Assembly (NCBI GenBank): GCA_963781805.1 | Contig: CAWAHF010000004.1 | Span: forward strand, 806,001-870,000 | Origin: JAFGPL01 sp963781805 | Lineage (GTDB): Bacteria > Bacteroidota > Bacteroidia > Bacteroidales > UBA10428 | Direction: 5' to 3' | DNA: 64,000 bases | Shown here: positions 34,815 to 45,822 of the stretch, piece after piece | How the letters are laid out: each line of letters begins with the position of its first letter | Numbering within the stretch: position 1 is the first letter of the stretch | Notes under the pieces: model-generated | What the model was told of the DNA's origin: nothing | What the model saw: only the letters and a program-made list of their open reading frames with translations | Databases searched by the model: none | Translations under genes and position numbers: made by a program

Positions 34815-34912
34815 TCTTTATTGTAAAATGTGGCGTAATAGACATTTCTAATGCTTTTTTTTATTGATTATTGAGTAATGGACATTTTTAATGCTTTTTA
34901 TTTATTACTTTT
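34815..34912. repeat. Two-unit direct repeat upstream of the VWA gene
   Basis: GTAATAGACATTTCTAATGC and GTAATGGACATTTTTAATGC occur about 42 bases apart, each followed by a T-run. They lie in the promoter region of the VWA gene. They could be operators or remnants of the IS end nearby. Confidence 0.5.
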
Positions 34913-35046
34913 TTTTAAATCCAAAGTTTATTTTAATATAATTGCACATCAGGTAAGCGGAAACAGGCTCTGCTGGGGAGCAACCTGTCAGGAATATCTT
35001 GATCGATCGAAGTATCAGAAGGCTGGCCAATGTCAGCTTTCTTTTA

Positions 35047-35967
35047 TTATGATACTTTGAGAGCAGATGCCTTGAAAAACCCATTTATAAACTTTTCTTT
35101 TCGTTTGCGACTTAGTCCGTTATGATTACGCAATTTGTTTTTTAAGTCGGTAAATGTCCCTTCAAGTTGATTGTTTGTATTAGGTAAACCCAGTTCCATG
35201 TTGTCATACCAAGTAAATAAATATGCTTTATTTCTTTCCAAACTTCTATATGCACTTCGTAGTCTTTTATGAACATATCTGCTTTTTCCAGTTTCAGGAT
35301 TAGTAGCCCTTTCGTTTACATATCCTTCCCACTTGGCATACCATTGATCAAGTGCACCGAAAAAACTTTCTTTATCAGTTTGTGTCAACAAATAAATAAG
35401 TTCTTTCAATTCAATCGAAGCCTGAACCTTCGGTTTCCTGGTTATGTACCTGGTAATAATTGCCACTTGATGAAATTGGCACATTTGTATAGGGTAATCT
35501 TGCAACGCATGAAAAAGTCCTTTTCTTCCATCACACACAATCCCTTTGATATTTATTCCTTGTGATTTGAGATAATCAATACCTGTGACGTACTCTTTTA
35601 TGGTCTCATATTTTACAAACTTCCAATACAAATGTTGACCTTCGGTGCTTTTAAATACCATTACTCCAAAGTCTCTTCCAAAATAGGTGGTATCCATCAT
35701 GATAATACTATCTTTTGCTTTATGGAAAGTTTGTTTTACTTCAACTTTATCAAGTCTTCGTTGGATTGTCCGAATAGAGACACCATATCGCTCTGACAGC
35801 TGAAGATAAGTTTGTTTCCCTTCAGTATATTCTTGCCAGAGAACTTGATTATTGATTCGATTTCCACCTAAAAACTGGCGGTTGCAGTCATAACACTTGT
35901 AGTTTTGAATGCCACGATTTGAGCCATTTTTCTTCGTCCTTTTTGAACCACAGTAAATGCAAATTTT
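35047..35967 (-). pseudogene. Transposase with zinc-ribbon and MULE/IS256-like DDE domain
   Basis: The open frame runs from 35967 to 35047. The N-terminus (ICIYCGSKRTKKNGSNRG, KCYDCNRQF) is a zinc ribbon of the IS1/InsA kind. An HTH follows (YLQLSERYGVSIRTIQRRL), then the DDE core with MMDTTYFGRDFG (Asp), IKGIVCDGRKGLFHAL (Asp), MCQFHQ and NTNNQLEGTFTDLKNKLRNH (Glu). There is no ATG before the zinc ribbon: TAA lies one codon upstream of the last Lys. An upstream frame (VLVDLKAMNKK) overlaps it at a run of six A's, where a -1 slip would join both. So it is either a frameshifted relic or an element using programmed slippage. Element ends were not found. Confidence 0.65.
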
Positions 35968-36542
35968 TTATTCATCGCTTTCAAATCCACCAAAACTATA
36001 TTGTTATTGGCTTTATTATGCATATGAGCATTAATTTTGTCTATTAAGCCTAAAATGTCTGTTTCAACAATCCATTAATCTGCAGAATATAAATTGGATT
36101 TAGATAATGATATCCCGCAGAAATCAGTATCTGGTTTCAACACGGCAAAATATCTTTTGCTACAAACAAAACGTATTCTCAATGCAAAGAATAGCCTGCA
36201 ACTCTTTTCGGAGTTAATTTGCTAAACCGGGACCATACCCTTTTTACATATCAAAGCAGATTCAGATACAAAAGATCAATAAATTATCTTAAAATTTAAT
36301 AAACTTATACACCCATATTGTATTATCGTTGTGTATTATTTTAATCAGGTAAGATCTATCGGACAATCTGATTGATTTGCTAAATAAATACATATATATT
36401 TAGCCAACCTGTACGAATTAACGCAAAATTTAATTTTGATAAATTAAAATACTTTTACAGCTAATCTATATTGGTATATTGTAAAGAATTTTATAATTTC
36501 AAAAACTACAAATAATTAAAAAAATATTTTTAATTCTATTCT
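35968..36542. other. Gene-free stretch between transposase and kinase
   Basis: The first 100 bases continue the upstream frame of the transposase (IDKINAHMHNKANNNIVLV on the minus strand). The rest is AT-rich and holds the promoter of the histidine kinase gene. Nothing else recognised. Confidence 0.4.
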
Positions 36543-39500
36543 ATGGAAGGTGATTTACAGAAGTACAAAGCTCTGTTTGATACCATGGAGTTAGGGGTAA
36601 TTTTCATGGGTACCGATTTGAAGATTATTGATTTAAATCCGGCCGTTGAAAACATGTTAGGTTTTTCAAGGCATGAATTAATTGACAAAGATTCATGTTT
36701 GGATATGTGGAAAGCGATTAAGGAAGATGGTTCATCTTACAGGGAGGATGAATGCCCATCAAGAATTGCCATGAATACAGGGAAAAAAGTTAATAATGTT
36801 GTGATTGGAATCTATAATCCACGTTTAAAGGTATATAGATGGTTAAATGTTAATGCAATTCCGGAATTCAGAGAAGGAGAAAAAAAACCGTTCAGGGTTT
36901 ATAGCACTTATTTTGATCTTACACAGCGAAAATTATTTGAAGAGAACCTTACGCTTTTTAAAAGTACCGTTGAATTCTCATCCAATGCCGTGAGAATTTT
37001 TAATCCTGACGGTAAGCCATACTATCAGAACAAATCGTTTAATACCTTATTCGGAGGACAGGACAATAAATCACCTGAAAGTCTTTTTATCGATAAAAAA
37101 ATCGGAAGTCAGGTGTTAAAAGTGATTAAATCAGGAGGCGAATGGAACGGTGAAGTTGAGATGGTTGGAAAAGAGAAACATAAATTAATAATTCAGCTAA
37201 GGGTATATCCGATAAAAGACAGTCAAGGCAATGCATTAGGACTGGTCAGTGTACATAATGATATTACACAAAAAAAGGCTACAGAATTGGCCTTGCTTGA
37301 AAGCGAAGAAAAATACAAGCTGCTTTTTGAGAATACCGGTACTATTAATCTTTATTTTAATACAGAAGGTAAACTTGTTTTACAGAATGAAAACTTTAAA
37401 AAGTTTTTTGGTGATGATATTGAATTCTTAAAAACACATAAAGGTTTCCCGAGCAGCAATACCTACTTTAATTCATTAATGGAACGCGTGAATAATTGTC
37501 TGCAAACTAAGGTACAAGCAAGTTATTTAAGTCAATATGTATTGGCTAAAGAAGCGATCTGGCTCGAATCGAATTATATTCCGGTGAAAGATGCTGACAA
37601 TAATATTATTGGCGTTCAGGTTATTGCAAAAGATATTACGAAACAAAAATTAACTGAAGACAACTTAAAGGAGAGTGAAGAAAAATTCAGAGACCTGGCT
37701 GAGCAGTCCCCCAATATGATATTTATAAATCAGAATGGTAAAATTATTTATGCTAATAAATCCTGTGAGAAATTAACAAAGTACAAAGTTGAAGAGTTTT
37801 TTGACGTGAATTTTAATTTTGTCTCTTTGATTGACGATGCGGACATTAAATATGTTCAGGAAAATTTCAAAAAACATGTTACAGGACAGGATGTTCCACC
37901 CTATGAGTATCGCCTCTTGTGCAAAGATGGCAGCAAGCTTGATGTTATTATTCATACAAAACTAATACGCATAGGTAAAGATTTCGCCATTCTTGGTATT
38001 GTCACTGATATTACCGAAAGAAAAAAAGCTGAAAAAGGATTGGAGGAAAGTGAAAAACGATTCAGATCGATGATTGAGCATAGCAGCGACGCTATTACCC
38101 TTATCAATGCTGAAGGTAACGTAATATATGAAAGTCCTTTAGTGCCTTTATTGACCGGTTATTCAATAGAAGAAAGATTAGGCAAAAACGGCTTTGAAAC
38201 GGTTCATCCTGAGGATATTGAAAGAATGAAAAATATAGTTACAGACCTGCTGGATAAACCCGGAAGTACAAGCAATGCAGATTTTCGTGCAATCCGAAAA
38301 AATGGTTCTATATGGTGGGTTGAAGGTACAGCTACCAATCTGTTAAATGAACCAAGTATAAAGGGCATTGTAATCAATTACCGCGATATAACCGATCGGA
38401 AAAAGGCAGAAGAAGAATTCAGGTTAAGCGAAGAACGTTTTAGAAGAATTTATGAAGAAGGGCTTTTTGGTATTGTACTTGTCGGACCAGATTATAAATT
38501 TAAAAACGCTAATCCCGCATTTTGTGCTATGATAGGATACACCGATGATGAACTAAAATCCCTTACATTTCTTGATATCACGCATCCCGATTATAAAGAT
38601 GCTGATATAGAAAATGTAAAAATCCTGGCAGATGGAAACATTAAACAATTCAAGTCAGAGAAACAATACGTCAGCAAAAATGGACAGTTTATCTGGGGAA
38701 GCCTGATTTCTACAACGATAAGAGATAAGGATGGTAAGTTATTGTATTTTATTACGATGGTTCAGGATATTACCGATCGGAAAAAATCTGAGGAAGCCCT
38801 GAAACGGCAGAACAAAGAATATCAGTCGCTTAATGAAGAATACCTCGTGCAAAATGAGGAGTTGATTGACAGCCTGGAACGGATTCAGAAAATTAATGAA
38901 GAACTTAAAATTGCCAAGGAGAAGGCAGAGGAGAGCGATCGTCTCAAAACCACTTTTCTTGCAAATATGAGTCACGAAATCAGAACCCCGATGAATGGTA
39001 TCCTGGGTTTTGCTGAATTGCTCAAACAACCCGAAGTATCCGATGATCAACAAATAAAATATATTGATGTCATTCAACGCAGCGGCAACCGAATGTTAAA
39101 CATTATCAATGATTTAATCGATATTTCAAAAATCGAAGCCGGTCAGATGGAGCTGCATTATGAAGAATCTGATATCAACAGGCTTCTTGATGAATTATTT
39201 GCTTTCTTTAAACCCGAAGCAGATGACAAAAATATCCTCCTGGAATATCATAAGAACTTAAAACATATCAATTGTATAGAAACGGATGTAACCAAGTTAA
39301 ATCAGATTCTTTCAAATCTAATTAAGAATGCACTAAAATTTACTCAAAAAGGAAAAATTGAATTTGGGTATCAGGTAAAAGAAAATCAACTTGAGTTTTT
39401 TGTCAGAGATACAGGAATAGGCATAGATCCTGATATGCAACACAGGGTGTTTGACAGATTTATACAGGGAGATGTTTCAATGTCGAGAGAATATGACGGT

Positions 39501-40052
39501 GCAGGTCTCGGATTATCTATTTCAAAAGCATACGTGGAAATGCTTGGTGGTAATATTTGGCTTGAATCCGAACCTGATAAAGGGACGAATTTCTTTTTTA
39601 CTTTGCCTTACCAGATTCCGTATGTCCCATCAAAAAATAAGGAAACAACATATTCTGACCTAACTAGTAAAATATTGAATACCACAATACTTGTTGTTGA
39701 GGATGATGAAGTAAGTTATATGTTAATTGACCAAATTTTATCCAAAGTTGGAGTGAAAATAATTCACGCAATTGACGGTAAGGTTGCTGTAAAAATCATT
39801 GAAACCAATCCCGAAGTGAAACTGGTACTGATGGATATTAAAATGCCTAATATGAACGGTATCGAAGCCACACAAAGAATTAAGAAAATCCGCCCGACTC
39901 TTCCGGTAATAGCCGAAACAGCTTTTGCATCGGAAGATGATAAAGTGAACTTTTTAAAAGCCGGATGCGATGATTTTATTTCCAAACCTATTGATAAAAA
40001 ATTATTAATTGAAAAAATAAATAGTCTTTTATTAAATATTTCAGTAACCTGA
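36543..40052 (+). CDS. Hybrid sensor histidine kinase with six PAS domains
   Basis: 1,169 residues, cytoplasmic, no transmembrane helix. PAS/PAC repeats at about 8-130, 140-240, 255-365, 380-490, 500-610 and 625-735, several with the PAC tail DITERKKAE or DITDRKKAE. A coiled coil lies at about 735-795. HisKA has His811 (FLANMSHEIRTPMNGILGF). HATPase has the N box (LSNLIKNALKFTQKG), G1 (RDTGIGIDPD) and G2 (DGAGLGLSIS). The C-terminal receiver (about 1045-1165) has phosphoacceptor Asp1098 (LVLMDIKMPNMNG) and Lys in FISKPIDKK. All signalling residues are intact. No DNA-binding output is fused and no partner regulator is adjacent. Confidence 0.95.
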   Translation: MEGDLQKYKALFDTMELGVIFMGTDLKIIDLNPAVENMLGFSRHELIDKDSCLDMWKAIKEDGSSYREDECPSRIAMNTGKKVNNVVIGIYNPRLKVYRWLNVNAIPEFREGEKKPFRVYSTYFDLTQRKLFEENLTLFKSTVEFSSNAVRIFNPDGKPYYQNKSFNTLFGGQDNKSPESLFIDKKIGSQVLKVIKSGGEWNGEVEMVGKEKHKLIIQLRVYPIKDSQGNALGLVSVHNDITQKKATELALLESEEKYKLLFENTGTINLYFNTEGKLVLQNENFKKFFGDDIEFLKTHKGFPSSNTYFNSLMERVNNCLQTKVQASYLSQYVLAKEAIWLESNYIPVKDADNNIIGVQVIAKDITKQKLTEDNLKESEEKFRDLAEQSPNMIFINQNGKIIYANKSCEKLTKYKVEEFFDVNFNFVSLIDDADIKYVQENFKKHVTGQDVPPYEYRLLCKDGSKLDVIIHTKLIRIGKDFAILGIVTDITERKKAEKGLEESEKRFRSMIEHSSDAITLINAEGNVIYESPLVPLLTGYSIEERLGKNGFETVHPEDIERMKNIVTDLLDKPGSTSNADFRAIRKNGSIWWVEGTATNLLNEPSIKGIVINYRDITDRKKAEEEFRLSEERFRRIYEEGLFGIVLVGPDYKFKNANPAFCAMIGYTDDELKSLTFLDITHPDYKDADIENVKILADGNIKQFKSEKQYVSKNGQFIWGSLISTTIRDKDGKLLYFITMVQDITDRKKSEEALKRQNKEYQSLNEEYLVQNEELIDSLERIQKINEELKIAKEKAEESDRLKTTFLANMSHEIRTPMNGILGFAELLKQPEVSDDQQIKYIDVIQRSGNRMLNIINDLIDISKIEAGQMELHYEESDINRLLDELFAFFKPEADDKNILLEYHKNLKHINCIETDVTKLNQILSNLIKNALKFTQKGKIEFGYQVKENQLEFFVRDTGIGIDPDMQHRVFDRFIQGDVSMSREYDGAGLGLSISKAYVEMLGGNIWLESEPDKGTNFFFTLPYQIPYVPSKNKETTYSDLTSKILNTTILVVEDDEVSYMLIDQILSKVGVKIIHAIDGKVAVKIIETNPEVKLVLMDIKMPNMNGIEATQRIKKIRPTLPVIAETAFASEDDKVNFLKAGCDDFISKPIDKKLLIEKINSLLLNISVT

Positions 40053-40326
40053 AGTATTTGAATATTTTTCATCTGTAAAATACCAGATTTTTTCTGTTCA
40101 TTAAATCATCTTTTTCATAATTCAGATTTATTTTTTTAACATTTTAGTCCGGTTCATCAGGTATAGCATAATATTTTATATCGCCTTAAAAAATGAATTT
40201 CTATATTCATCCATTCATCTCCATAACCAGTATTCTAAACCTCTTAATTTAATCTTTGATAAAAAACTACTATTAATACTGAGTCTTCAAGGCTGAATTT
40301 TCATTACAAATAGTACATTTGTGAGA
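40053..40326. other. Gene-free stretch before the CotH gene
   Basis: 270 bases, AT-rich, with no repeat or hairpin that I recognise. It should hold the promoter of the CotH gene. Confidence 0.3.
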
Positions 40327-42504
40327 ATGAAAACTGTTCTACTCCTCATAAAATTGTCTCTGCTCGTTGTGGTAGCAGGCGCCCAGACCAGACCGGTAAA
40401 TCATTGGGAAACAGTTGTATATGCCAATGATACTTGGAGGTATTTTCCTGGAAATTCTGATCCCGGATCATCTTGGAAAGATGTCAGTTTTAATGATCAT
40501 TCGTGGCAACAGGGATCCGGAGGCATTGGTTTCGAAGATGGTGACGATAACACAGTAATTAGCTGGGCACCCTCCCTATTTATGAGAATAACGTTTCATG
40601 TGATTGATCTTGCAAAAATCAGTAGTGTGCTTTTCCATATTGATTACGATGACGGTTTTATAGCATACATTAATGGAACTGAAATTGCAAGGGCAGGCAT
40701 TACAGGTAATCCTCCGGTATATAACGCTTATGCTTCCAACCATGAGGCAGAAGGCACTCCGACAGGATATGCAGTCGATAATTCAGTTCTTGTAAATGGT
40801 GAGAATATACTTGCCATAGAGGTTCATAATACAAGCGCCACTTCCAGTGATATGTCTTCCATTCCTTATCTTTCATTTGGTATCTCCGATACAACCCATT
40901 CTTACCGCGCAGTGCCTTCCTGGTTTCAGGAACCTTCCTCATTTACAGGGTCAAATCTGCCAATTTTTATCATCAAGACAGAAAACCAGGCTCCGATTGT
41001 GGATGAACCAAAAGTGAATGCACATTTAAAAATTGTGAATCATGAATCAGGTATGAATTATATATCCGATACTGCAACTGACTACGATGGAGTCATTGGA
41101 ATTGAGTTGCGCGGAGCCTATTCACAAAGCTTGCCACAAAAACCCTATGGTTTCGAAACCCGGGATTTAGCAGGACAGAATAACAATGTTTCGCTACTGG
41201 GAATGCCAAAGGAAAACGACTGGATATTGCTTGCCAATTACAATGAAAAAACATTTGCACGTAATCCGCTTTCATTTTATCTGTTCAATAAAATGGGACA
41301 TTATGCGCCTCGAAGCCGACTTTGTGAAGTAATGCTAAATGATAGCTATGATGGTATTTATCTTTTTACCGAAAAAATAAAACGGGATGATAACCGGGTT
41401 GACATCGCGAAACTGGATGCCGATGATAATGCAGGCGATAGTCTCACCGGAGGTTATATGTTTAAGATCGATTACTATTCCAACACCGATAGCTGGTTGG
41501 GAAGTTACTCTCCTGTTGATTATCAGGGTACTGAGGTACACTATGTATACTATGATCCAAACCCTGATGAATTGAGTTTACAACAAAAAAATTATATCAA
41601 AACTTATATAAATACATTTGAAACCGTTCTATATAGTAACATATTCAACGATTATAACAACGGTTACAGAAAATACCTGGATGTGCCTTCTTTTGTTGAT
41701 TATTTTATTCTTGGTGAATTGTCACGTAATGTGGATGCTTACAAGAAAAGCAGATATTTTTATAAAGATAATATTAAGAAAGGAGGTATGATCCATTCAG
41801 GACCTGTTTGGGATTTTGACTGGGCCTGGCTTTATCTGATTGATGATTGTCCTCATTTTGACGCAACAGATGGTTCCGGCTGGGCATACCGGATTGATGA
41901 ATGTGGACCTTGGCCTTCTCCTTCGGGATGGGAAGTTAGATTAATGCAGGATAACAGGTTTGTCAAACAAGTGTATGATCGTTATTTCGATCTCAGGAAT
42001 TCTATCTTAAGTAATAATTTTATTCATACTTACATCGACTCTATTGCAGACCTGGTAAGCGAGGCACAGGTACGTCATTATCAACGCTGGGATATTCTCG
42101 GTATTGATGTTGGAGCGCCTGAACATCCTCCTATTCCTGCCACGTATACAGGGGAAGTTCAGAGATTAAAAGAATGGATTGACAAAAGACTTGCCTGGCT
42201 TGATGCCAATATGCCCGGAGGAAATATTATACTTCCTACGGAAGATTTGAGCCTCACCTATGAAAATGTAGTAAGAATCTTTCCCAATCCTGCTACAAAC
42301 TTTTTCTACATCGAATCGGAATATTTAATTCAAACGGTTGAGATTTTTAACACCAGCGGTATATCCCAAAAGACAGTACATTTTAGTACGTGGACTCCCC
42401 ATTATATGAATTCAAGTGACATTGGTACCGGATTATATTTTGTGAAAATTACATTCGAAGACGGTTCGATAAGCACTAAGAAACTTTTAATTCGTGAAAA
42501 TTAA
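40327..42504 (+). CDS. CotH-family secreted protein with T9SS C-terminal domain
   Basis: 725 residues from the ATG at 40327 (a GTG two codons earlier is less likely). Signal peptide (VLLLIKLSLLVVVAGAQ). About 20-185 is a jelly-roll-like carbohydrate-binding region. About 215-600 is a CotH domain: ELRGAYSQSLPQKPYGFETR, GIYLFTEKIKRDDNRVDI, SRNVDAYKKSRYFYKD and PVWDFDWAW. CotH proteins are atypical kinases that phosphorylate secreted proteins in Bacillus; the DFDW motif fits. About 650-725 is a type A T9SS sorting domain (VRIFPNPATNFFYI ... GLYFVKITFEDG..TKKLLI), so the protein is exported to the cell surface by T9SS. Confidence 0.9.
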   Translation: MKTVLLLIKLSLLVVVAGAQTRPVNHWETVVYANDTWRYFPGNSDPGSSWKDVSFNDHSWQQGSGGIGFEDGDDNTVISWAPSLFMRITFHVIDLAKISSVLFHIDYDDGFIAYINGTEIARAGITGNPPVYNAYASNHEAEGTPTGYAVDNSVLVNGENILAIEVHNTSATSSDMSSIPYLSFGISDTTHSYRAVPSWFQEPSSFTGSNLPIFIIKTENQAPIVDEPKVNAHLKIVNHESGMNYISDTATDYDGVIGIELRGAYSQSLPQKPYGFETRDLAGQNNNVSLLGMPKENDWILLANYNEKTFARNPLSFYLFNKMGHYAPRSRLCEVMLNDSYDGIYLFTEKIKRDDNRVDIAKLDADDNAGDSLTGGYMFKIDYYSNTDSWLGSYSPVDYQGTEVHYVYYDPNPDELSLQQKNYIKTYINTFETVLYSNIFNDYNNGYRKYLDVPSFVDYFILGELSRNVDAYKKSRYFYKDNIKKGGMIHSGPVWDFDWAWLYLIDDCPHFDATDGSGWAYRIDECGPWPSPSGWEVRLMQDNRFVKQVYDRYFDLRNSILSNNFIHTYIDSIADLVSEAQVRHYQRWDILGIDVGAPEHPPIPATYTGEVQRLKEWIDKRLAWLDANMPGGNIILPTEDLSLTYENVVRIFPNPATNFFYIESEYLIQTVEIFNTSGISQKTVHFSTWTPHYMNSSDIGTGLYFVKITFEDGSISTKKLLIREN

Positions 42505-42584
42505 ACACTGCTTGGAAGTTTTCTTTTTCAATAATTCGTATCTAAAAATATTTTCGTTACTTTGAAAACAGTGGTAAACGAAAA

Positions 42585-44690
42585 ATGAAAATCGGGATTC
42601 GGACATTAATATTATTGATTATCTGCAATATTTCCCTTTCTTCACAAACGTTTGATTATTGCAGAGATGAATCGGCTAACTTAATTGCATTGTTGGAAAA
42701 ATATCATGTGAATCCTCCTGATATTGATGACTCGTTTTCGCAACACGTTTTTGACAAATTTATTTTGCAACTCGATCCCAACAGAATTTACTTTACATCT
42801 GAAGATATTGCCGGACTATACACATTCAGGTTCAATATAGATAACGAATTGAAGGGTGAATCATGGAATTTCTTAAACGCGATTAAAAGAATTTTTGAAA
42901 ATAATCTCTTCAAAGCTGATAGTCTTATCCATAAAGTACTTGAAAAGCCTTTTGACTTTTTAAAAGATGATTCGATTTCATTCCCCGACTCAGACTCCCT
43001 GGTATTCAAGCCAAAAGGATTATCGTATGAATCATGGGTAAGAAAATATCTTAAATATAAAGTACTTCGGCAATCAGTAATACCCATTTGGAATGAAGAT
43101 TCCACCCGAAGTAATTTCAACATTAAGATGCTTCCGGAAAATGAGGCACGACAAAAAATCTTGTTGAAAGAGACGCAAAAAATTAAAAAATACTTGAAAA
43201 ATCCTTCTGAGCTCGAATCGCATCTGTCATCAATCTTCCTGAATTGCATTGCATCTTGTGCCGATCCGCATACAGAGTACATGTCATATGACGAAAAACA
43301 ATACCTTGACAAAGCGCTCTCATCCGAGGGGATGTCTTTCGGATTTTCCCTGGATGAAAATGTGTCCGGAGAAATTGAAATCACCCGGATAGCACCTGGA
43401 AGCCCGGCATGGAAAACAAATTCATTAAACAAGGGTGATGTAATCATTCAGGCAGGATGGAAAGGAAAGGAGAAAATTGATTTTGCCAGGATGGATTTAG
43501 ATGAGATCAACGATTTTTTTGTATCAACGGAAAAGACCCTGGAATTAACAGTTAGAAAGACAGATGGCAGTATAAAAACCCTCGAAATAACGAAAGAAAA
43601 AATTCAGCAGGATGACAATATTGTGAGAGGCTACCTGTTGAACGGAAATTTAAAGGCCGGTTATATCATGCTACCCGGATTCTACACCGATTTTGAAAAT
43701 GAAAATGGTCTTGGTTGTGCCAATGATGTGGCAAAAGAAATCCTGAAATTGCAGAAAGACGGGATAAAAGGACTAATTCTGGATTTACGCTTTAATGGCG
43801 GAGGTTCTATCAGAGAAGCACAGGATCTGGCAGGAATATTTATTAATTACGGACCTGTCTGTATGCTTAAAGAGAAACCGGAAAATGTTTTGGTATTAAA
43901 AGATTTAAACAGGGGAACCATTTTTAATGGCCCTCTAATTCTTTTGGTAAATGGCCAAAGCGCTTCCGCATCTGAAATTGTGGCTGGTGCTTTGCAGGAT
44001 TATCACAGGGCCGTTGTTGCCGGATCGGCTACTTATGGCAAAGCAACAGGGCAAATCATAATTCCGTGCGATTCAACCTTTGATATCGAAAATGGAACCA
44101 ATCATCCAGCGAAGTCAAAGAGCGGTTACCTGAAAATTACAACCAGCCGGATTTACAGGATTACAGGTAACACCATTCAAAAGACAGGTGTTCAACCTGA
44201 AATATCCTTACCCGGTTCCTTTTCTGGTCAATTTATGTTTGAAAAAGATGAACCATTTGCACTTAACCCGGATACATTATCCAGAAGGACATACTATACT
44301 CCGCTATCCGAATTGCCAGTCGACCAGCTCAGGCAGATGAGTATGAACAGGATAAAAGAAAACATTGCATTTCAACAATTGAAAGTGCTACATGACAGTT
44401 TAACTACATTAGCTTCTCAAAGCATTATTATTCCACTTAATCAGGAAAAATATTTTGAATTGATGAAAAAATATTATGTATTATTGAAAAATATGAATAC
44501 GGATGCAGATTCTGAAGATACAATATACTCAACATCTTTGCCTGCATTTGACAGGCAGCTACAGACCATTTATCCTGAAAACACGGAAATTTATCAATCT
44601 CAATTTAAACAAATAGATCGGGACGTATATATTCAGGAAGCCTATAACATTCTAACAGATTATCTTAACCTATTAAATATATCAAAATGA
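42585..44690 (+). CDS. prc: C-terminal processing peptidase (S41A, Prc/Tsp type)
   Basis: 701 residues. Signal peptide (LILLIICNISLSSQ). The N-terminal helical Tsp domain (LDPNRIYFTSEDI), a PDZ domain (about 255-335, ITRIAPGSPAW..NKGDVIIQAGW) and the S41 core follow. The catalytic pair is Ser461 (NGQSASASEIV) and Lys486 (YGKATGQ), 25 residues apart as in E. coli Tsp. A C-terminal DUF3340-like tail follows. It degrades or trims periplasmic proteins from their C-termini. The next gene overlaps its stop by four bases (ATGA), so the two are translationally coupled. Confidence 0.93.
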   Translation: MKIGIRTLILLIICNISLSSQTFDYCRDESANLIALLEKYHVNPPDIDDSFSQHVFDKFILQLDPNRIYFTSEDIAGLYTFRFNIDNELKGESWNFLNAIKRIFENNLFKADSLIHKVLEKPFDFLKDDSISFPDSDSLVFKPKGLSYESWVRKYLKYKVLRQSVIPIWNEDSTRSNFNIKMLPENEARQKILLKETQKIKKYLKNPSELESHLSSIFLNCIASCADPHTEYMSYDEKQYLDKALSSEGMSFGFSLDENVSGEIEITRIAPGSPAWKTNSLNKGDVIIQAGWKGKEKIDFARMDLDEINDFFVSTEKTLELTVRKTDGSIKTLEITKEKIQQDDNIVRGYLLNGNLKAGYIMLPGFYTDFENENGLGCANDVAKEILKLQKDGIKGLILDLRFNGGGSIREAQDLAGIFINYGPVCMLKEKPENVLVLKDLNRGTIFNGPLILLVNGQSASASEIVAGALQDYHRAVVAGSATYGKATGQIIIPCDSTFDIENGTNHPAKSKSGYLKITTSRIYRITGNTIQKTGVQPEISLPGSFSGQFMFEKDEPFALNPDTLSRRTYYTPLSELPVDQLRQMSMNRIKENIAFQQLKVLHDSLTTLASQSIIIPLNQEKYFELMKKYYVLLKNMNTDADSEDTIYSTSLPAFDRQLQTIYPENTEIYQSQFKQIDRDVYIQEAYNILTDYLNLLNISK

Positions 44691-45739
44691 ATTCGGCTAA
44701 TATCAAATCAGTATTTTTATACATTATCATTTTTCTTTCGTCTGGAATAACAGGTTTTTCGCAAAAAAACTATACTGCGGAAACTTATATGATTACAATG
44801 AGCAATGAATACCGTCGTACCTCTGAAAGTTTCCTTAGTTATTCCAGCGCTGTGGCGCATAGCAATAGCGCCAGAAAAGTAGAAAAGAAACGTACGGATT
44901 TGATTGGCTCTGTTGCACAGGCTGAAATTAATATCTCACATATGCCCTGTTTTCAGGAAGATTGCAGTTTACGCGATTCGATGGTTTCCTTCCTGGGAAT
45001 TGCATATTATGTTCTAACAGATGATTATTCAAAAATCCTGAACATGGAAGAAATTGCCGAACAATCGTATGATTTGATGGAAGCATATATGCTTGCAAGG
45101 GAAAAAGCAGATGAAAAAATGAATCAGGCGGGAATCAGTCTGGAAAATACACAAACAGAATTTGCTGCAAGGCATAATGTCAGGTTATCCGATGAAAAGG
45201 ATAAGCTTTCTCTGAAAATTGAGCAGATTAATAAAGTTTCCGATCACTACACTGATGTGTACCTTGTCTTCTTTAAAAGTTATAAGCAGGAAATTTACCT
45301 GCTGGATGCATTGGAACGAAAAGATTTCAGCAGTGCGGAACAAAACAGAAATGCACTGATTCAGACGGTTGTAGAAGGTCAGGCAATATTGGACACATTA
45401 AAAGCATACAGAAACGACAAATCTCTGATTTATGCATGTAAACGAACACTCACATTTTATAACACAGAAGCCGCTGTGAAAATGCCAATAATCCTGGACT
45501 TTCTTATGAAAAATGAAAATTTTGAAAAAATCAAAAAAGCCTTTGATGAAAAATCAACCATGGAAAGAACATCCGAAGAAGTAGACAATTATAACAAAGC
45601 GGTCGCTGAGTTGAATAAATCAGCCAGAACTTTTGATACGAATCAACAATATATCAATCAGTACAGAAAGAGCAATATTGAAAATTGGAATACAATATCG
45701 CATAACTATCTGGAAAAATATATTCCAAAAAGTAATTAA
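44687..45739 (+). CDS. LIC11966-like exported protein
   Basis: 350 residues with a signal peptide (VFLYIIIFLSSGITGFSQ). All-helical mature part with SSAVAHSNSARKVEKKRTDL, INISHMPCFQEDCSLRDS and MEEIAEQSYDLMEAYMLARE. The spacing of these motifs matches the LIC11966 surface-protein family as I remember it; function unknown. Its start overlaps the prc stop, which suggests the protein is a substrate, adaptor or partner of the protease. Confidence 0.6.
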   Translation: MNSANIKSVFLYIIIFLSSGITGFSQKNYTAETYMITMSNEYRRTSESFLSYSSAVAHSNSARKVEKKRTDLIGSVAQAEINISHMPCFQEDCSLRDSMVSFLGIAYYVLTDDYSKILNMEEIAEQSYDLMEAYMLAREKADEKMNQAGISLENTQTEFAARHNVRLSDEKDKLSLKIEQINKVSDHYTDVYLVFFKSYKQEIYLLDALERKDFSSAEQNRNALIQTVVEGQAILDTLKAYRNDKSLIYACKRTLTFYNTEAAVKMPIILDFLMKNENFEKIKKAFDEKSTMERTSEEVDNYNKAVAELNKSARTFDTNQQYINQYRKSNIENWNTISHNYLEKYIPKSN

Positions 45740-45822
45740 GGATCATATTAAATTTTTTAGGGAATATAGTATAATTTTATAATTCTGGTTGGAAACCTGT
45801 CATTTTACTTAATATAACACTT

